64,000 nt of DNA, from positions 806,001-870,000 of the forward strand of contig NZ_JPRI01000001.1 of assembly GCF_000737765.1 (NCBI RefSeq), written 5' to 3'. Shown here piece by piece: positions 35,200-44,457 of the stretch. A program made the translations under genes and the position numbers. Below the pieces are notes generated by a model that was given only the letters and a program-made list of their open reading frames with translations, was not told the DNA's origin and searched no databases. Origin of the DNA: Chryseobacterium vrystaatense (GTDB taxonomy: Bacteria; Bacteroidota; Bacteroidia; Flavobacteriales; Weeksellaceae). Numbering within the stretch: position 1 is the stretch's first letter; every line of letters begins with the position of its first letter.

Positions 35200-35519
35200 C
35201 TTTAGACTAAACTTAAGACTTAGGTTGAGGGTCTCAAACGGGTTTGAGAGTGGGATTGTTTTAGGGTTTCTGATTATTGAGTTCCTATCTGACGTCTTGC
35301 ATCCTGATTCCTGACTCCTGTTTCTTAATTTCATCATTCAAATTTTTAACCTTAACTTAAAAGCTTCCCCTCTGAAATCGGACATCTGAAGTCTTTATTT
35401 TTCCTTTATGTTAACGGGCATTAACAATATTCTAATCTCATTTTAATGTCTTTAATCACATTTTAATTCCATTCCAAAGAGCTTCTAATTTTGCCGCTTT
35501 AGTTTTGTATCATCAAAAT
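35200..35519. other. 320-bp gap with a hairpin and phased repeats
   Basis: No gene is seen. It holds a perfect 8-bp hairpin, TCTCAAAC-GG-GTTTGAGA (35232-35249), without a T tract, and a run of TGATTCCTGACTCCTG-like low-complexity sequence. A CATTTTAAT motif appears at 35439 and again at 35459, exactly 20 bp apart. A -7 element TAATTTTG lies at 35486-35493. Confidence 0.5.
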
Positions 35520-36041
35520 ATGACAACAAACCTAAATCTAAAAGATATGACCAAAACAATTTTAATCGCCACGGATTACTCTCTTGAGTCACTGAACATA
35601 TTAAAAAAAGTACTGAAAGAGAAAGAAGCATCGGAAGATCCCAATCAGTATAATGTTCTTTTGGTTTCGGGGTATGAAGCCGGAGATTCTATCAGAGATC
35701 TTCTGTTCAATACAAAAAGTACCATTTTCAATAAAATAAGACCCCAGGAATTCTGCGATGCTTACGGGATCATCAGAAATAAATATCCTCACTTAGTCAA
35801 TAAGATCATCTGCGATATTTTCACAGGAAGCTTCCAGAGAACTTTCAACAATTACGTGAAAGCAGAAAATATACAGGAAGCTTACTATTCTCCATCCATT
35901 AAAAGTAAAGGCAAAGGAAAATTTGATATTGCCCCTTATATCAAAAAATGCAAAGATCTGGAGGTACAGGAAATCAAAGTGGAAATGCCTGAAAGACTTC
36001 CGGAAAGAGGAAGACTGGCTGAGATCTTTGTAGAGGTCTAG
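35520..36041 (+). CDS. hypothetical cytosolic protein with universal-stress-like N-terminus
   Basis: A 173-residue protein. MTKTILIATDYSLESLNILKK resembles the first strand and helix of universal stress proteins, and NVLLVSGYEAGDSIRDLLFN may be the second strand. The remainder, including a Lys/Gly-rich stretch SKGKGKFD, does not match the ATP-binding G-2x-G-9x-G pattern. I cannot assign a function. The ATG at 35520 is used because it follows the -7 element. It precedes the YoaK-type gene by 34 bases, so both likely share a transcript. Confidence 0.6.
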   Translation: MTTNLNLKDMTKTILIATDYSLESLNILKKVLKEKEASEDPNQYNVLLVSGYEAGDSIRDLLFNTKSTIFNKIRPQEFCDAYGIIRNKYPHLVNKIICDIFTGSFQRTFNNYVKAENIQEAYYSPSIKSKGKGKFDIAPYIKKCKDLEVQEIKVEMPERLPERGRLAEIFVEV

Positions 36042-36075
36042 AAATCAATAAACACCATATTAAAAGAATAAAAAA

Positions 36076-36903
36076 ATGTTAAGAAATTATAGTAACAGCC
36101 GAACGTTGGGAGACAATATCAGATTGGGGACGCTGACTGCATTTACTGCGGGTACTATAAATATAGCGTCTCTGTTAATCTTTCTCTCTTTTACATCCAA
36201 CGTAACGGGACATTACGCCATATTGGCGGCTGAAATAAGTAAAGGAAACTGGGCTCAGGTAGCGGTAGTAGGAGCATGGATCTTCCTGTTCTTCTTTGGA
36301 AGCTTTCTATCCAACTTCATTGTCATCAACTTCAATAAAAAGAGCAAGTATTTTGCGCACTCGATGCCCATTGTGCTCGAAATCATATGTTTATTGTTTG
36401 TAGGGATATATGGACAGTTTTATTATCAGAAAACACTGGAAGAAACGGAATACCTGGTGGCACTGATGCTTTTTGCAACAGGACTTCAGAACGGACTTAC
36501 CGCGAGTATCTCCAACTTTTCGGTGAAAACGACCCACCTGACGGGTACAACCACGGATCTTGGTATTTTGCTTTCCATGTTTACTCAAAAGAAATATAGG
36601 AAAAGCGGGGAGCTGATTGCAAGAGCAAAACTGCTCACCAGTATTATGGGAGCTTATGTTTTGGGAGCGGTATTCTCGGGACTTACCTATTATTATCTTG
36701 AATTCAGGGTCTTTTATGTGATCAGTCTCTGTCTTTTGGTGGTGATCGGTTATGATGCCTATAAAATTCATATCAGACATTTTAACACCAAATACCGTTA
36801 CAGCAGGATTTATAAAAAACCAAATCTGTTCGCTTATTTGTATGATAAAGTGCATGGAATTCCAAAAAGGAAAGAAAAAAGAAGGCTTGTCTTTGATGAT
36901 TAA
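36076..36903 (+). CDS. YoaK/DUF1275 family membrane protein
   Basis: A 275-residue inner-membrane protein with about six helices. The signature lies at the start: LGTLTAFTAGTINIASLLIF and SNVTGHYAILAAEISKG, then ATGLQNGLTASISNFSVKTTHLTGTTTDLG, as in the DUF1275 family. The C-terminal tail is basic. Function of the family is unknown; it is probably a small-molecule transporter. A terminator follows at 36956. Confidence 0.85.
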   Translation: MLRNYSNSRTLGDNIRLGTLTAFTAGTINIASLLIFLSFTSNVTGHYAILAAEISKGNWAQVAVVGAWIFLFFFGSFLSNFIVINFNKKSKYFAHSMPIVLEIICLLFVGIYGQFYYQKTLEETEYLVALMLFATGLQNGLTASISNFSVKTTHLTGTTTDLGILLSMFTQKKYRKSGELIARAKLLTSIMGAYVLGAVFSGLTYYYLEFRVFYVISLCLLVVIGYDAYKIHIRHFNTKYRYSRIYKKPNLFAYLYDKVHGIPKRKEKRRLVFDD

Positions 36904-36955
36904 GCGAAGAAATAAAGTAAATATCAGTATTATTTTTGTGTAAACTAGCTGTGAG

Positions 36956-36991
36956 ACATCCCTTTTCGATGGTAGAAAAGGGGTGTTTTTG
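36956..36991 (+). terminator. intrinsic terminator of the YoaK-type gene
   Basis: ACATCCCTTTTC pairs with GAAAAGGGGTGT (one T-G pair) around a 7-nt loop and runs into TTTTGTT. Confidence 0.8.
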
Positions 36992-37361
36992 TTGGGTGAA
37001 ACAGACAATTGGAAGTAAGTTGTCATTTAACGTAAAGGTTGACATTACAACTTTTGCTTTAAGTCTGCAAAGAACGATATCGGTCTGTGATTGATTTGAC
37101 TATGTTGCAGGATCGTACATGGTTTAATAATGGTCACAGTTGCAGCTCTTTAATCTGAAATAAATCTAATAAAGATCATCTTTGAGTTTTGCTTAAAAAA
37201 AGACTGCTTGCTTTTCACTGTCCTTTTCCTCTGTCAGGGATTAAAAACAAGGTGGGATAACAAAATGTGGTGAAAATGTTGATAATTAAATTTTAATTCA
37301 CGGTTTTATTGTTTTAATTCCCGTTTCCATTGACTATTTTTGTAAGTTGATTACACGTTTT
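36992..37361. other. 370-bp gap before mutL
   Basis: No gene is visible. A -7 element TATTTTTG (37335-37342) ends 19 bases before the mutL ATG. The rest shows no convincing structure. Confidence 0.5.
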
Positions 37362-39158
37362 ATGTCAGATATTATTCAGCTTTTACCGGATCATGTAGCT
37401 AACCAAATTGCAGCAGGGGAAGTGGTGCAGAGACCTGCGTCCATTGTGAAAGAACTTTTGGAAAATGCTATTGATGCGGATGCGTCCAAGATAGAATTGA
37501 TTATCAGGGATGCCGGGAAAAACCTGATCCAGGTGGTGGACGACGGCAAAGGGATGTCCGAGACCGATGCCAGAATGGCCTTTGAAAGACATGCTACGTC
37601 AAAGATCAAAGGAACAGAAGATATCTTTAAGATCTCTACAAAAGGATTCAGAGGTGAGGCATTGGCTTCTATCGCTGCCGTTTCTCAGGTTGAACTGAGG
37701 ACGAAGCAAAATGACGCCAAGATCGGAACCAATATCTATATTGAGGGAGGGGTATTTCAGTTTCAGGATCCCATACAAACCGTTGAAGGATCCAACTTTC
37801 TGGTGAAGAATCTTTTCTATAATGTTCCGGCCAGAAGAAAATTCCTAAAAAATAATAATGTTGAATTCAGACATGTTATCGACGAATTCCAACGTGTAGC
37901 CTTAGCTCATGAAAATCTGGAGTTTTCTCTGTTTCATGATGATGAAGCCGTTTTCAGACTGAGAAAAGGAAGTCAGATGCAGCGTATTGTGGATGTTTTC
38001 GGACGTAAACTGCAGCCACAGCTGATTCCCATTAAAGAAGATATTATCTGGTGTAAGCTTCATGGATTTGTAGCTAAACCGGAAGGGGCAAAAAAATCAA
38101 GAGGCGAACAGTTTCTTTTCGTTAACGGAAGGTATTTCAAAAGTCCTTATTTCAATAAAGCCGTTCAGGAAGCTTTTGAAGGGCTGCTTTTACCGGGGTA
38201 TGTTCCTACATTTTTCCTGTATCTGGAAATGGATCCGGAAAAGATTGACGTGAATATCCATCCGCAGAAAACAGAAGTGAAGTTCGAGGACGAGCATCTG
38301 ATCTTTGCACTGCTTCGCTCTACGATCAAAAGATCTTTGGGGATTTATAACGTTTCGCCAAGCCTGGATTTTGATAAAGACCCCGAAATGGATGCGATGA
38401 TGAATAAACCCTTTCCAAGCAAAGGAAACGGAGGTGGCGGCATGATCAAAATGCCCGAAATTATTGTAGATAAGGATTATAACCCATTTATTGAAGAACG
38501 AAATGTACGTCCTGAAGAGATTCAGAACCTTACGGAAATGTATCATCAGAATATTACTGCAGAGCCTTCAAAAATCAATTTATTCGAAGACGAGGATTTT
38601 GATGAAGACCTGATGAGGCTGCCTAACGGGTATTGGTTATTCAATAAAGGAGATGTAACGCTGATGCTTGATTTGGGAAGAATGCACAGGCTTGTTGTCT
38701 CAGAAAACAACAAAACATCAAGGAAAAATAATATCAATATCAACCCCAACAGCCATGCACTGCTGTTCTCTTTGGAGTATCATATGAACGAAATAGAGAA
38801 GAGTAAATACAATTCTTTCAAAAAATTTCTTCCGGAACTCGGGTTTGACATGAAAATTGCACATGAAAGCGTGCTGAGAATAGATGCACTTCCCGAAGGA
38901 CTGAAAGAAACACAGGCTATGAAGTTTCTGGAGAACCTTTTTGAGATCCTGGAATATAAGACTGAAGAAGAATTTATGCAGTTTTATCTCAATCAGTGGA
39001 ACAAAATGCATTCGAAATCAAGGTTTGATTTTATTTATAAAAAAGATGCGGAACAGGTCATCAAAGATTTTACAGCTTTAGGCTTCCCGGAATTTTTACC
39101 GGATGGCAAAAGATGTTTTTATGAAGTTCCGTTTAATGATTTTAAAAACAAGTTTTAA
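37362..39158 (+). CDS. mutL: DNA mismatch repair protein MutL
   Basis: A 598-residue GHKL ATPase that couples MutS mismatch recognition to strand removal. The N-terminal ATPase is intact: motif I ELLENAIDADASKIEL, motif II DDGKGM, motif III TKGFRGEALASIAAV, then NVPARRKFL. The C-terminal domain is divergent. Where endonuclease-type MutL carries DQHA(A/Q)HER, this one reads LDLGRMHRLVVSE (Asp437 onward), so the metal site looks lost. The start is the ATG at 37362 (MSDIIQLLPDHVANQIAAGEV); a frame five codons longer begins at 37347. The rhomboid gene follows two bases later. Confidence 0.93.
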   Translation: MSDIIQLLPDHVANQIAAGEVVQRPASIVKELLENAIDADASKIELIIRDAGKNLIQVVDDGKGMSETDARMAFERHATSKIKGTEDIFKISTKGFRGEALASIAAVSQVELRTKQNDAKIGTNIYIEGGVFQFQDPIQTVEGSNFLVKNLFYNVPARRKFLKNNNVEFRHVIDEFQRVALAHENLEFSLFHDDEAVFRLRKGSQMQRIVDVFGRKLQPQLIPIKEDIIWCKLHGFVAKPEGAKKSRGEQFLFVNGRYFKSPYFNKAVQEAFEGLLLPGYVPTFFLYLEMDPEKIDVNIHPQKTEVKFEDEHLIFALLRSTIKRSLGIYNVSPSLDFDKDPEMDAMMNKPFPSKGNGGGGMIKMPEIIVDKDYNPFIEERNVRPEEIQNLTEMYHQNITAEPSKINLFEDEDFDEDLMRLPNGYWLFNKGDVTLMLDLGRMHRLVVSENNKTSRKNNININPNSHALLFSLEYHMNEIEKSKYNSFKKFLPELGFDMKIAHESVLRIDALPEGLKETQAMKFLENLFEILEYKTEEEFMQFYLNQWNKMHSKSRFDFIYKKDAEQVIKDFTALGFPEFLPDGKRCFYEVPFNDFKNKF

Positions 39159-39160
39159 AA

Positions 39161-39889
39161 ATGTTTAACAATATACCGCCAATCACAAGGAATATTATCA
39201 TTATAAATGTGATCGTATTTATTGGGACTTATTTTCTCGGAAATCAGGTAATAGGCTATCTTGCCGGGTTTTATCCTTTTTCTCCGTTTTTCCATTCATG
39301 GCAGATCATCACGCATATGTTTATGCATGGAAGTATTATGCATATTTTGTTTAATATGCTGACGCTGTACAGTTTCGGACCTATTCTGGAGCAGACGCTC
39401 GGAGAAAAAAAATATCTGATCCTTTATTTTTTAAGTGGTCTTGGAGCTTTTTTCCTTTTTAACCTATGGAATTTTGTTGAAGCACAGCAGCTGACGAATG
39501 AATTGCAGCAACTGGGATTCAATGTCAACGCTTATCTTTCCGGAGCAAGTGTAGGATTTAGCGGAGATGCCGCATCGGTTCTTAAGCAGAAAGAGCTGTT
39601 GGAGAGCTTTAAAGGGATTGTGGCTACACCAATGGTGGGTGCTTCCGGAGCTATTTTCGGAGTTGTGGCGGCCTTTGCTACCCTGTATCCCGATTCAAAG
39701 ATTATGATGATGTTTATCCCGGTTCCCATAAAGGTAAAATACCTGATGCCTATCGTCATTGTCGTTTCTGTATACCTTGGAGTTTCAGGTAACGGAGGTG
39801 GTATTGCCCATCTGGCACATGTTGGGGGAGCGCTGGTTGGCTGGATTTTGGCAAGGATCTGGAAAAAGCACCTGTATAGATTCAATTAA
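39161..39889 (+). CDS. rhomboid family intramembrane serine protease
   Basis: A 242-residue membrane protease with about six helices. The catalytic Ser162 lies in VGASGAIFGVVAAF, and the partner His is in HLAHVGGALVGW (His220). The upstream HMFMHGSIMHILFNMLTLY carries the conserved HxxxN-type helix, as in GlpG. It cleaves membrane proteins within the bilayer; targets are unknown. It is coupled to mutL by a two-base gap. A 40-residue cytosolic or periplasmic loop between helices (about 108-152) is longer than in GlpG. Confidence 0.9.
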   Translation: MFNNIPPITRNIIIINVIVFIGTYFLGNQVIGYLAGFYPFSPFFHSWQIITHMFMHGSIMHILFNMLTLYSFGPILEQTLGEKKYLILYFLSGLGAFFLFNLWNFVEAQQLTNELQQLGFNVNAYLSGASVGFSGDAASVLKQKELLESFKGIVATPMVGASGAIFGVVAAFATLYPDSKIMMMFIPVPIKVKYLMPIVIVVSVYLGVSGNGGGIAHLAHVGGALVGWILARIWKKHLYRFN

Positions 39890-39897
39890 AAAATTTC

Positions 39898-40881
39898 GTG
39901 AAAGTTTTCCGTCTTATCATACTAATCCTGCACATGGGCGTTTTGTTCCTGCTGCTGGGAACTTTAATGAATGCGTATGTTCCACCTAAAATATTTCCGT
40001 GGTTCAATTTGCTTTCGTTGGGATTTCCTGTTCTCATCATTACATATATGGTTTTCACGCTTTTCTGGCTTTTTAGCTGGAAAAAAAGGACATTTGTATT
40101 CATGGTGGCCGGGCTTATCTTCATGGTTCCTGTACAGAGATGGGTCAATTTTTCTTCCGGTAAAAAGGAGACTGCAGACCTTAAGGTCGTTTCTTTTAAT
40201 GTGAAGGCGGGTTTACTGGGTGCTCCGGCTGTAAATGAATATCTCAACAGCTCTGATGCAGATGTTATTATGCTGCAGGAGTACAGTATTAAAATTTCGG
40301 TCAAAGGAATGACGGGGAGTGGGGAAAATGGCGTTCTTAAAGTCTTTTCAAAACATAAAATTATAGATACAAAAGAGCTTATCAAAAGCGATTTTGAAAG
40401 CAATAATGCGTACGCTTCCCAGACAGATATCGAAATTAAAGGAAAAATCTACCGTTTTATCAATGTATACCTTGAACCATTTAAATTTGAAAAAGGGATG
40501 GTCAAAATGGATGGAGATAAAGAAGAAGATAAAGAAAAGTTGAAAAGTATTGTTAAAAGACTGATTCCTGTTTTTAAAAAGCATCAGGATCAGGTAGCAG
40601 CGATCAAAGAAGGAATCGAAAACTCTCCCTACCCAGTGATTCTTGCCGGAGATTTTAATTCTGTTCCTAATTCTTACGAATATTACCACTTATCAGAAAA
40701 TCTGGAAGATGCCTTTGTAAAAGTGGGGAAAGGGAGCGCAACAAGCTTTCATGACTATAAAATTCCCATAAGGATAGATTATATTTTTACCTCAAAAAGC
40801 ATACAGCCGGTCTCTTATAAAGTAGATCGAACGGCCAAGCTTTCAGATCATTATCCAGTGATCGGAACTTTCACTAAATAA
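39898..40881 (+). CDS. endonuclease/exonuclease/phosphatase family membrane protein, paralog 1
   Basis: A 327-residue protein. Two or three N-terminal membrane helices (to about residue 85) are followed by an EEP domain facing the periplasm or cytosol. Motifs are VVSFNVKAG, MLQEYS, AGDFNSVPNSYEY and SDHYPVIG, which carry the Asn, Glu, Asp and His of the active site. The start is a GTG at 39898; the alignment of its first helices with the neighbouring paralog supports it. The substrate may be a phospholipid or nucleotide. It begins eight bases after the rhomboid stop. Confidence 0.82.
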   Translation: MKVFRLIILILHMGVLFLLLGTLMNAYVPPKIFPWFNLLSLGFPVLIITYMVFTLFWLFSWKKRTFVFMVAGLIFMVPVQRWVNFSSGKKETADLKVVSFNVKAGLLGAPAVNEYLNSSDADVIMLQEYSIKISVKGMTGSGENGVLKVFSKHKIIDTKELIKSDFESNNAYASQTDIEIKGKIYRFINVYLEPFKFEKGMVKMDGDKEEDKEKLKSIVKRLIPVFKKHQDQVAAIKEGIENSPYPVILAGDFNSVPNSYEYYHLSENLEDAFVKVGKGSATSFHDYKIPIRIDYIFTSKSIQPVSYKVDRTAKLSDHYPVIGTFTK

Positions 40882-40966
40882 CTAATAATCATAAAATTAG
40901 TTAAAAATTTGCTACTTGGTAGGGTTTTTGATTAAAAGAAAACTGTACCCTATAGACTGTTATTTC

Positions 40967-41941
40967 ATGAAGCCGAGCCAGTTATTACTATTTGTTCACA
41001 TTGCCGTTGCCGTATTGCTCCTATGCACATTGGGGAACGCATGGATTGCGCCTAATTTTTTTGGCTCTCTTAACTTACTTTCTTTAGGTTTCCCCTATCT
41101 CGTTATCGTCTATTTCCTTTTAACTCTGGTTTGGGTTATTAAGAGAAAGAAAATAGCCATCGCTTTTGCTTTCGGACTGCTTCTTTTTTACAATCCAATA
41201 AGAAGATGGGTCAATTTTTCTCCAAAAACAGAAAGTTTAAAGTCAATAAGAGACATCAAAGTTCTTACGTTTAATGTAAAATACGGAGATTTTGGCTGGG
41301 ACAAAGTGAAAAAATATATCACAGATCAGGATGCAGACATTATTCTGGTTCAGGAAAAAGATACAAACAGAGCGATCAGAAAGGACATGATAAAATATCC
41401 ATCCGTGATTCTGAAGACAAAACACAAAATTGTAAGACAGGAAAAGCTGATTGAAGAAAGTGCAAGAGGAAATTCATTCTATGCCGATGTAGATATCAAT
41501 GGGCAGATTATCAGAGTGGTTAATGTATATCTGGAACCTTTCAGACTTCATAAGTCCATGCTTAAATTTGAAGGTCTTGCAAAACAGGGAGGAAAGATTG
41601 CGAATCTTATTTCCCATATGACACCTACTTTTAAAGCACATGAAGAACAGATAAGAAAGATCAGAAAAGTGATTGATTTTTCACCTTATCCTGTAATTCT
41701 GGCTGGTGATTTTAATTCAGTACCTAATTCTTACGAATATTATAACCTTGGAAAAGATCTTCAGGATGCTTTCCTTACAGTTGGAAACGGAGCTTCTACC
41801 AGTTTTCATGATTATAAAGTACCATTGAGGATTGATTATATATTTACTTCAAAGTCCATTATTCCAATAAGCTATAAAGTAGATCACTCTGTAAAATTAT
41901 CGGATCACTATCCTGTAATTGCAGAATTTCAGCTAAATTAG
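40967..41941 (+). CDS. endonuclease/exonuclease/phosphatase family membrane protein, paralog 2
   Basis: A 324-residue close paralog of the preceding gene with the same layout: N-terminal helices, then an EEP domain with VLTFNVKYG, LVQEKD, AGDFNSVPNSYEY and SDHYPVIAEF. The frame is open from 40916, but the ATG at 40967 aligns with the paralog start. The two genes arose by tandem duplication and have diverged clearly, though the DGDFNSVPNS-region and final motif remain almost identical. Confidence 0.82.
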   Translation: MKPSQLLLFVHIAVAVLLLCTLGNAWIAPNFFGSLNLLSLGFPYLVIVYFLLTLVWVIKRKKIAIAFAFGLLLFYNPIRRWVNFSPKTESLKSIRDIKVLTFNVKYGDFGWDKVKKYITDQDADIILVQEKDTNRAIRKDMIKYPSVILKTKHKIVRQEKLIEESARGNSFYADVDINGQIIRVVNVYLEPFRLHKSMLKFEGLAKQGGKIANLISHMTPTFKAHEEQIRKIRKVIDFSPYPVILAGDFNSVPNSYEYYNLGKDLQDAFLTVGNGASTSFHDYKVPLRIDYIFTSKSIIPISYKVDHSVKLSDHYPVIAEFQLN

Positions 41942-41945
41942 TTCC

Positions 41946-42308
41946 ATGAAAAATTTACTGTCTTCGGGTTTTGTTATACTGCTTTTGTTATCGGCCTGTT
42001 CAAAGAAGGAAACACCCGGTTTCGCGGCCGATCAGGAGGTGAAAATTCACTATGATACCACTGCAGTAGATTCATTTTCAACAGGAGCTACATCAGTAGA
42101 TATTGTTCGCCAGATCAAAATGTCATCACAAAAATACCAGGATTCTATCAAACAGGCTGAAAAGCTCAAAAAAGAGGAAGATAAACTGAAGGCAGAACTG
42201 GAAAAAGAAAACAAAAAGAAGCTGGAAGAGGAAAAGAAAAAGGCGGATGCCGAAAAGAAACAGCCAACGTCCGATGCTTCACCTGCTGCCGGATCCAAAA
42301 CACCATAA
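41946..42308 (+). CDS. small Lys/Glu-rich lipoprotein
   Basis: A 120-residue protein with a lipoprotein signal (LLLLSAC, lipobox Cys at about 18), then a short globular part and a highly charged helix (QAEKLKKEEDKLKAELEKEN...) ending in a Ser/Pro/Ala tail. It probably sits on the periplasmic face of a membrane and extends as a coiled coil. Function is unknown. It starts four bases after the second EEP gene, so it belongs to that operon. Confidence 0.7.
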   Translation: MKNLLSSGFVILLLLSACSKKETPGFAADQEVKIHYDTTAVDSFSTGATSVDIVRQIKMSSQKYQDSIKQAEKLKKEEDKLKAELEKENKKKLEEEKKKADAEKKQPTSDASPAAGSKTP

Positions 42309-42346
42309 TATACACCACCATTACAAACTTTTAAAAAATATACAAT

Positions 42347-42727
42347 ATGAAAAAACAAATCTTAGCAGCGGCTGCAGTAGCATTATTGGCTGTATCATGT
42401 ACAAAATCAACAACTAAGACTGAGCAGGTTGAAAATCCTGACGGATCATTGACAACCACTACCACTACGGTTAAAGAATCACCTTCAGCTATGGTAGACA
42501 GTGCAAAAATCGACAAAGCTAAGGAAGATGTAAAATCCAAAGTAGATGCAGCAGGAAACAAAATCGATGATGCAGCTCAAAAAACAAAGGAAGACCTTAA
42601 TAAAGCAGGCAAAGACATCAAAGCCGGAGCAAAAGAAGTAGGACAGGATGTAAAAGATGCCGCAGCAAAAGGCGCTGCCAAAGTAGAGGAGGGCGCTAAA
42701 AAATTGAAGGAGGATCTAAAGAAATAG
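42347..42727 (+). CDS. small lipoprotein with LEA/YtxH-like amphipathic repeats
   Basis: A 126-residue protein with lipobox LAVSC (Cys about residue 18), a Thr-rich linker (SLTTTTTTVKE), and a C-terminal helix of repeating K-x-D/A units (KAGKDIKAGAKEVGQDVKDAA). The pattern is like late-embryogenesis-abundant or YtxH-type stress proteins, an 11-residue helical periodicity that can lie along membranes. A role in envelope stress is an inference. A terminator follows. Confidence 0.65.
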   Translation: MKKQILAAAAVALLAVSCTKSTTKTEQVENPDGSLTTTTTTVKESPSAMVDSAKIDKAKEDVKSKVDAAGNKIDDAAQKTKEDLNKAGKDIKAGAKEVGQDVKDAAAKGAAKVEEGAKKLKEDLKK

Positions 42728-42746
42728 TGAAATATTAAAATATTTA

Positions 42747-42777
42747 AAACGCGGTCAAATTCTGATCGCGTTTTTTT
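42747..42777 (+). terminator. intrinsic terminator of the lipoprotein gene
   Basis: AAACGCGGTCA pairs with TGATCGCGTTT (one G-T pair) around AATTC and runs into seven T. Confidence 0.85.
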
Positions 42778-42837
42778 ATTTATTTTGATGGAGAGAGATA
42801 GGATAGGAGAAATAATTGCGTCGGAATTTCTCTATAA

Positions 42838-44352
42838 CTACCTGTTAAGCTCCAGTAAAGGATCTATATATTCTCTGTCATTGCTCAGTCTTGGAACTTT
42901 ATTCTGACCGCCAAGCTTTCCTTTGGATTCAAGCCATTGGTAAAAAAGATCCGGTTTGGCAATATGGACGATTGGCCTTCTCAGTGTTAAGTTGTTGTAT
43001 CTTTTGGCTTCATAATCCGAATTAATTGTTTTTAAATGAAGGTCAAAAGCGTCGGTAAATCGATCCAGATCATCCGGATGATGGCTGAATTCGAAGATCC
43101 ACTCATGGGCACCGCCTTCGTTTTCTTTCATGAAAACAGGAGCTCCCGTAAAATCGGTGATGCTCGCGCCGGTCACTTCGCACGCTTTTGAAAGAGCAGA
43201 TTCCACATTGGTGATCATAAGCTCTTCCCCGAATGCATTGATATAATGTTTGGTTCTTCCTGTAATTTTTATTCTGAAAGGATTTATAGAAGTAAATACA
43301 ACCGTGTCTCCAATCAGATATCTCCAAAGTCCTCCGTTGGTCGTAATGACCATAGCGTAGTTTTTTCCTACTTCCACATCTTCCAGGCTGACCACTTTCG
43401 GGTTGGAAAAATGAAACTGGTCCATTGGAATAAACTCATAAAAAATGCCATAATCCAGCATCAGGAGCATCTCATCACTGTCCGATCTGTCCTGGATTCC
43501 AAAGAAGCCTTCAGAAGCATTGTAAATTTCGTAGTAATTGATCTTTTTACCGATGATCTGCCGGTATTGATCCTTGTATGGCTTGAAGCTTATTCCACCG
43601 TGAAAAAAGACCTCTAAATTGGGCCAGAGCTCAGAAACACTTCCACTTCCTGTTTCTTTTAAAACTCTTTGAAGAAGAACAAGCATCCAGCTTGGTACAC
43701 CAAGGATACTTCCCACATCTTCGTTCTTGACTTCTGAGGTGATGGCCTTGAGCTTACTTTCCCACTCCGACATCAGCGAAACCTTTTTACTTGGTGTCGT
43801 CGTAATTTCTACCCAAAAAGGGAGGTTGTCAATTAAAATGGCAGAAAGATCTCCGAATTTGGTGTTAAAATCAGCATGAAGTTCCGAGCTGCCTCCCAAA
43901 CGCAGGTTTTTATTGGTGAAAAGCTGGTTTTCGGGATGATTGTTGGCATAAATAGAAACCATATCCTTTCCTGCTTTCATGTGACAGTATTCCAGGCTTT
44001 CTGTGGAAATTGGAATAAACTTGCTCTTCGCATTGGTGGTTCCGGAAGATTTTGCAAAATGCTTAATGTATCCGGGCCAGCTTACATCTTTATGTCCCTG
44101 TCTTGCTCTTTCAATAAAAGGTTCAAAATCTTCATAAGTAACGATAGGAACCTTGTTTTTAAAGTCCTGGTAGCTTGAAATCGAATTGAATCCATATGCC
44201 TTGCCGTATTCAGTATCCTCAGCATGAAACAGCTGAGAAAAGAGTATACCTTTCTGAGTTTCAATGGGATGATCCATGAAATTCTGAATCTGATCTATCC
44301 TTTGGCGGATAAACCAGTTGACGACAGTATTAAAAAGTGCCTTTGTTGCCAT
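42838..44352 (-). CDS. GH3 family (auxin-responsive promoter family) enzyme
   Basis: A 504-residue protein of the acyl-adenylate-forming GH3 family, which in plants joins amino acids to hormones. The phosphate-binding motif is FAKSSGTTNAKSKFIPIS (about residues 101-118). Further family pieces are YEIYNASEGFFGIQD and YLIGDTVVFTS. Bacterial members are common in Bacteroidota; their substrates are mostly unknown. A -7 element TATATTTG lies only five bases before the ATG, so the mRNA may be almost leaderless. Confidence 0.85.
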   Translation of the reverse strand: MATKALFNTVVNWFIRQRIDQIQNFMDHPIETQKGILFSQLFHAEDTEYGKAYGFNSISSYQDFKNKVPIVTYEDFEPFIERARQGHKDVSWPGYIKHFAKSSGTTNAKSKFIPISTESLEYCHMKAGKDMVSIYANNHPENQLFTNKNLRLGGSSELHADFNTKFGDLSAILIDNLPFWVEITTTPSKKVSLMSEWESKLKAITSEVKNEDVGSILGVPSWMLVLLQRVLKETGSGSVSELWPNLEVFFHGGISFKPYKDQYRQIIGKKINYYEIYNASEGFFGIQDRSDSDEMLLMLDYGIFYEFIPMDQFHFSNPKVVSLEDVEVGKNYAMVITTNGGLWRYLIGDTVVFTSINPFRIKITGRTKHYINAFGEELMITNVESALSKACEVTGASITDFTGAPVFMKENEGGAHEWIFEFSHHPDDLDRFTDAFDLHLKTINSDYEAKRYNNLTLRRPIVHIAKPDLFYQWLESKGKLGGQNKVPRLSNDREYIDPLLELNR

Positions 44353-44357
44353 TCCAA

Positions 44358-44365
44358 CAAATATA
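44358..44365 (-). promoter_or_regulatory. -7 promoter element of the GH3 gene
   Basis: TATATTTG on the minus strand ends five bases before the start codon, which implies a leader of a few bases at most. Confidence 0.5.
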
Positions 44366-44404
44366 ATAATATTTGAATTTTTAGAGAATTTTTATCGTGT
44401 TAAA

Positions 44405-44435
44405 TAAAAAAACCGTCACATATAATGTAACGGTT
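44405..44435 (-). terminator. intrinsic terminator of the bacilliredoxin gene
   Basis: On the minus strand AACCGTTAC pairs with GTGACGGTT around a 7-nt loop and is followed by a T run. Confidence 0.8.
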
Positions 44436-44457
44436 TGGTATTTAGATTTATTGTTTC

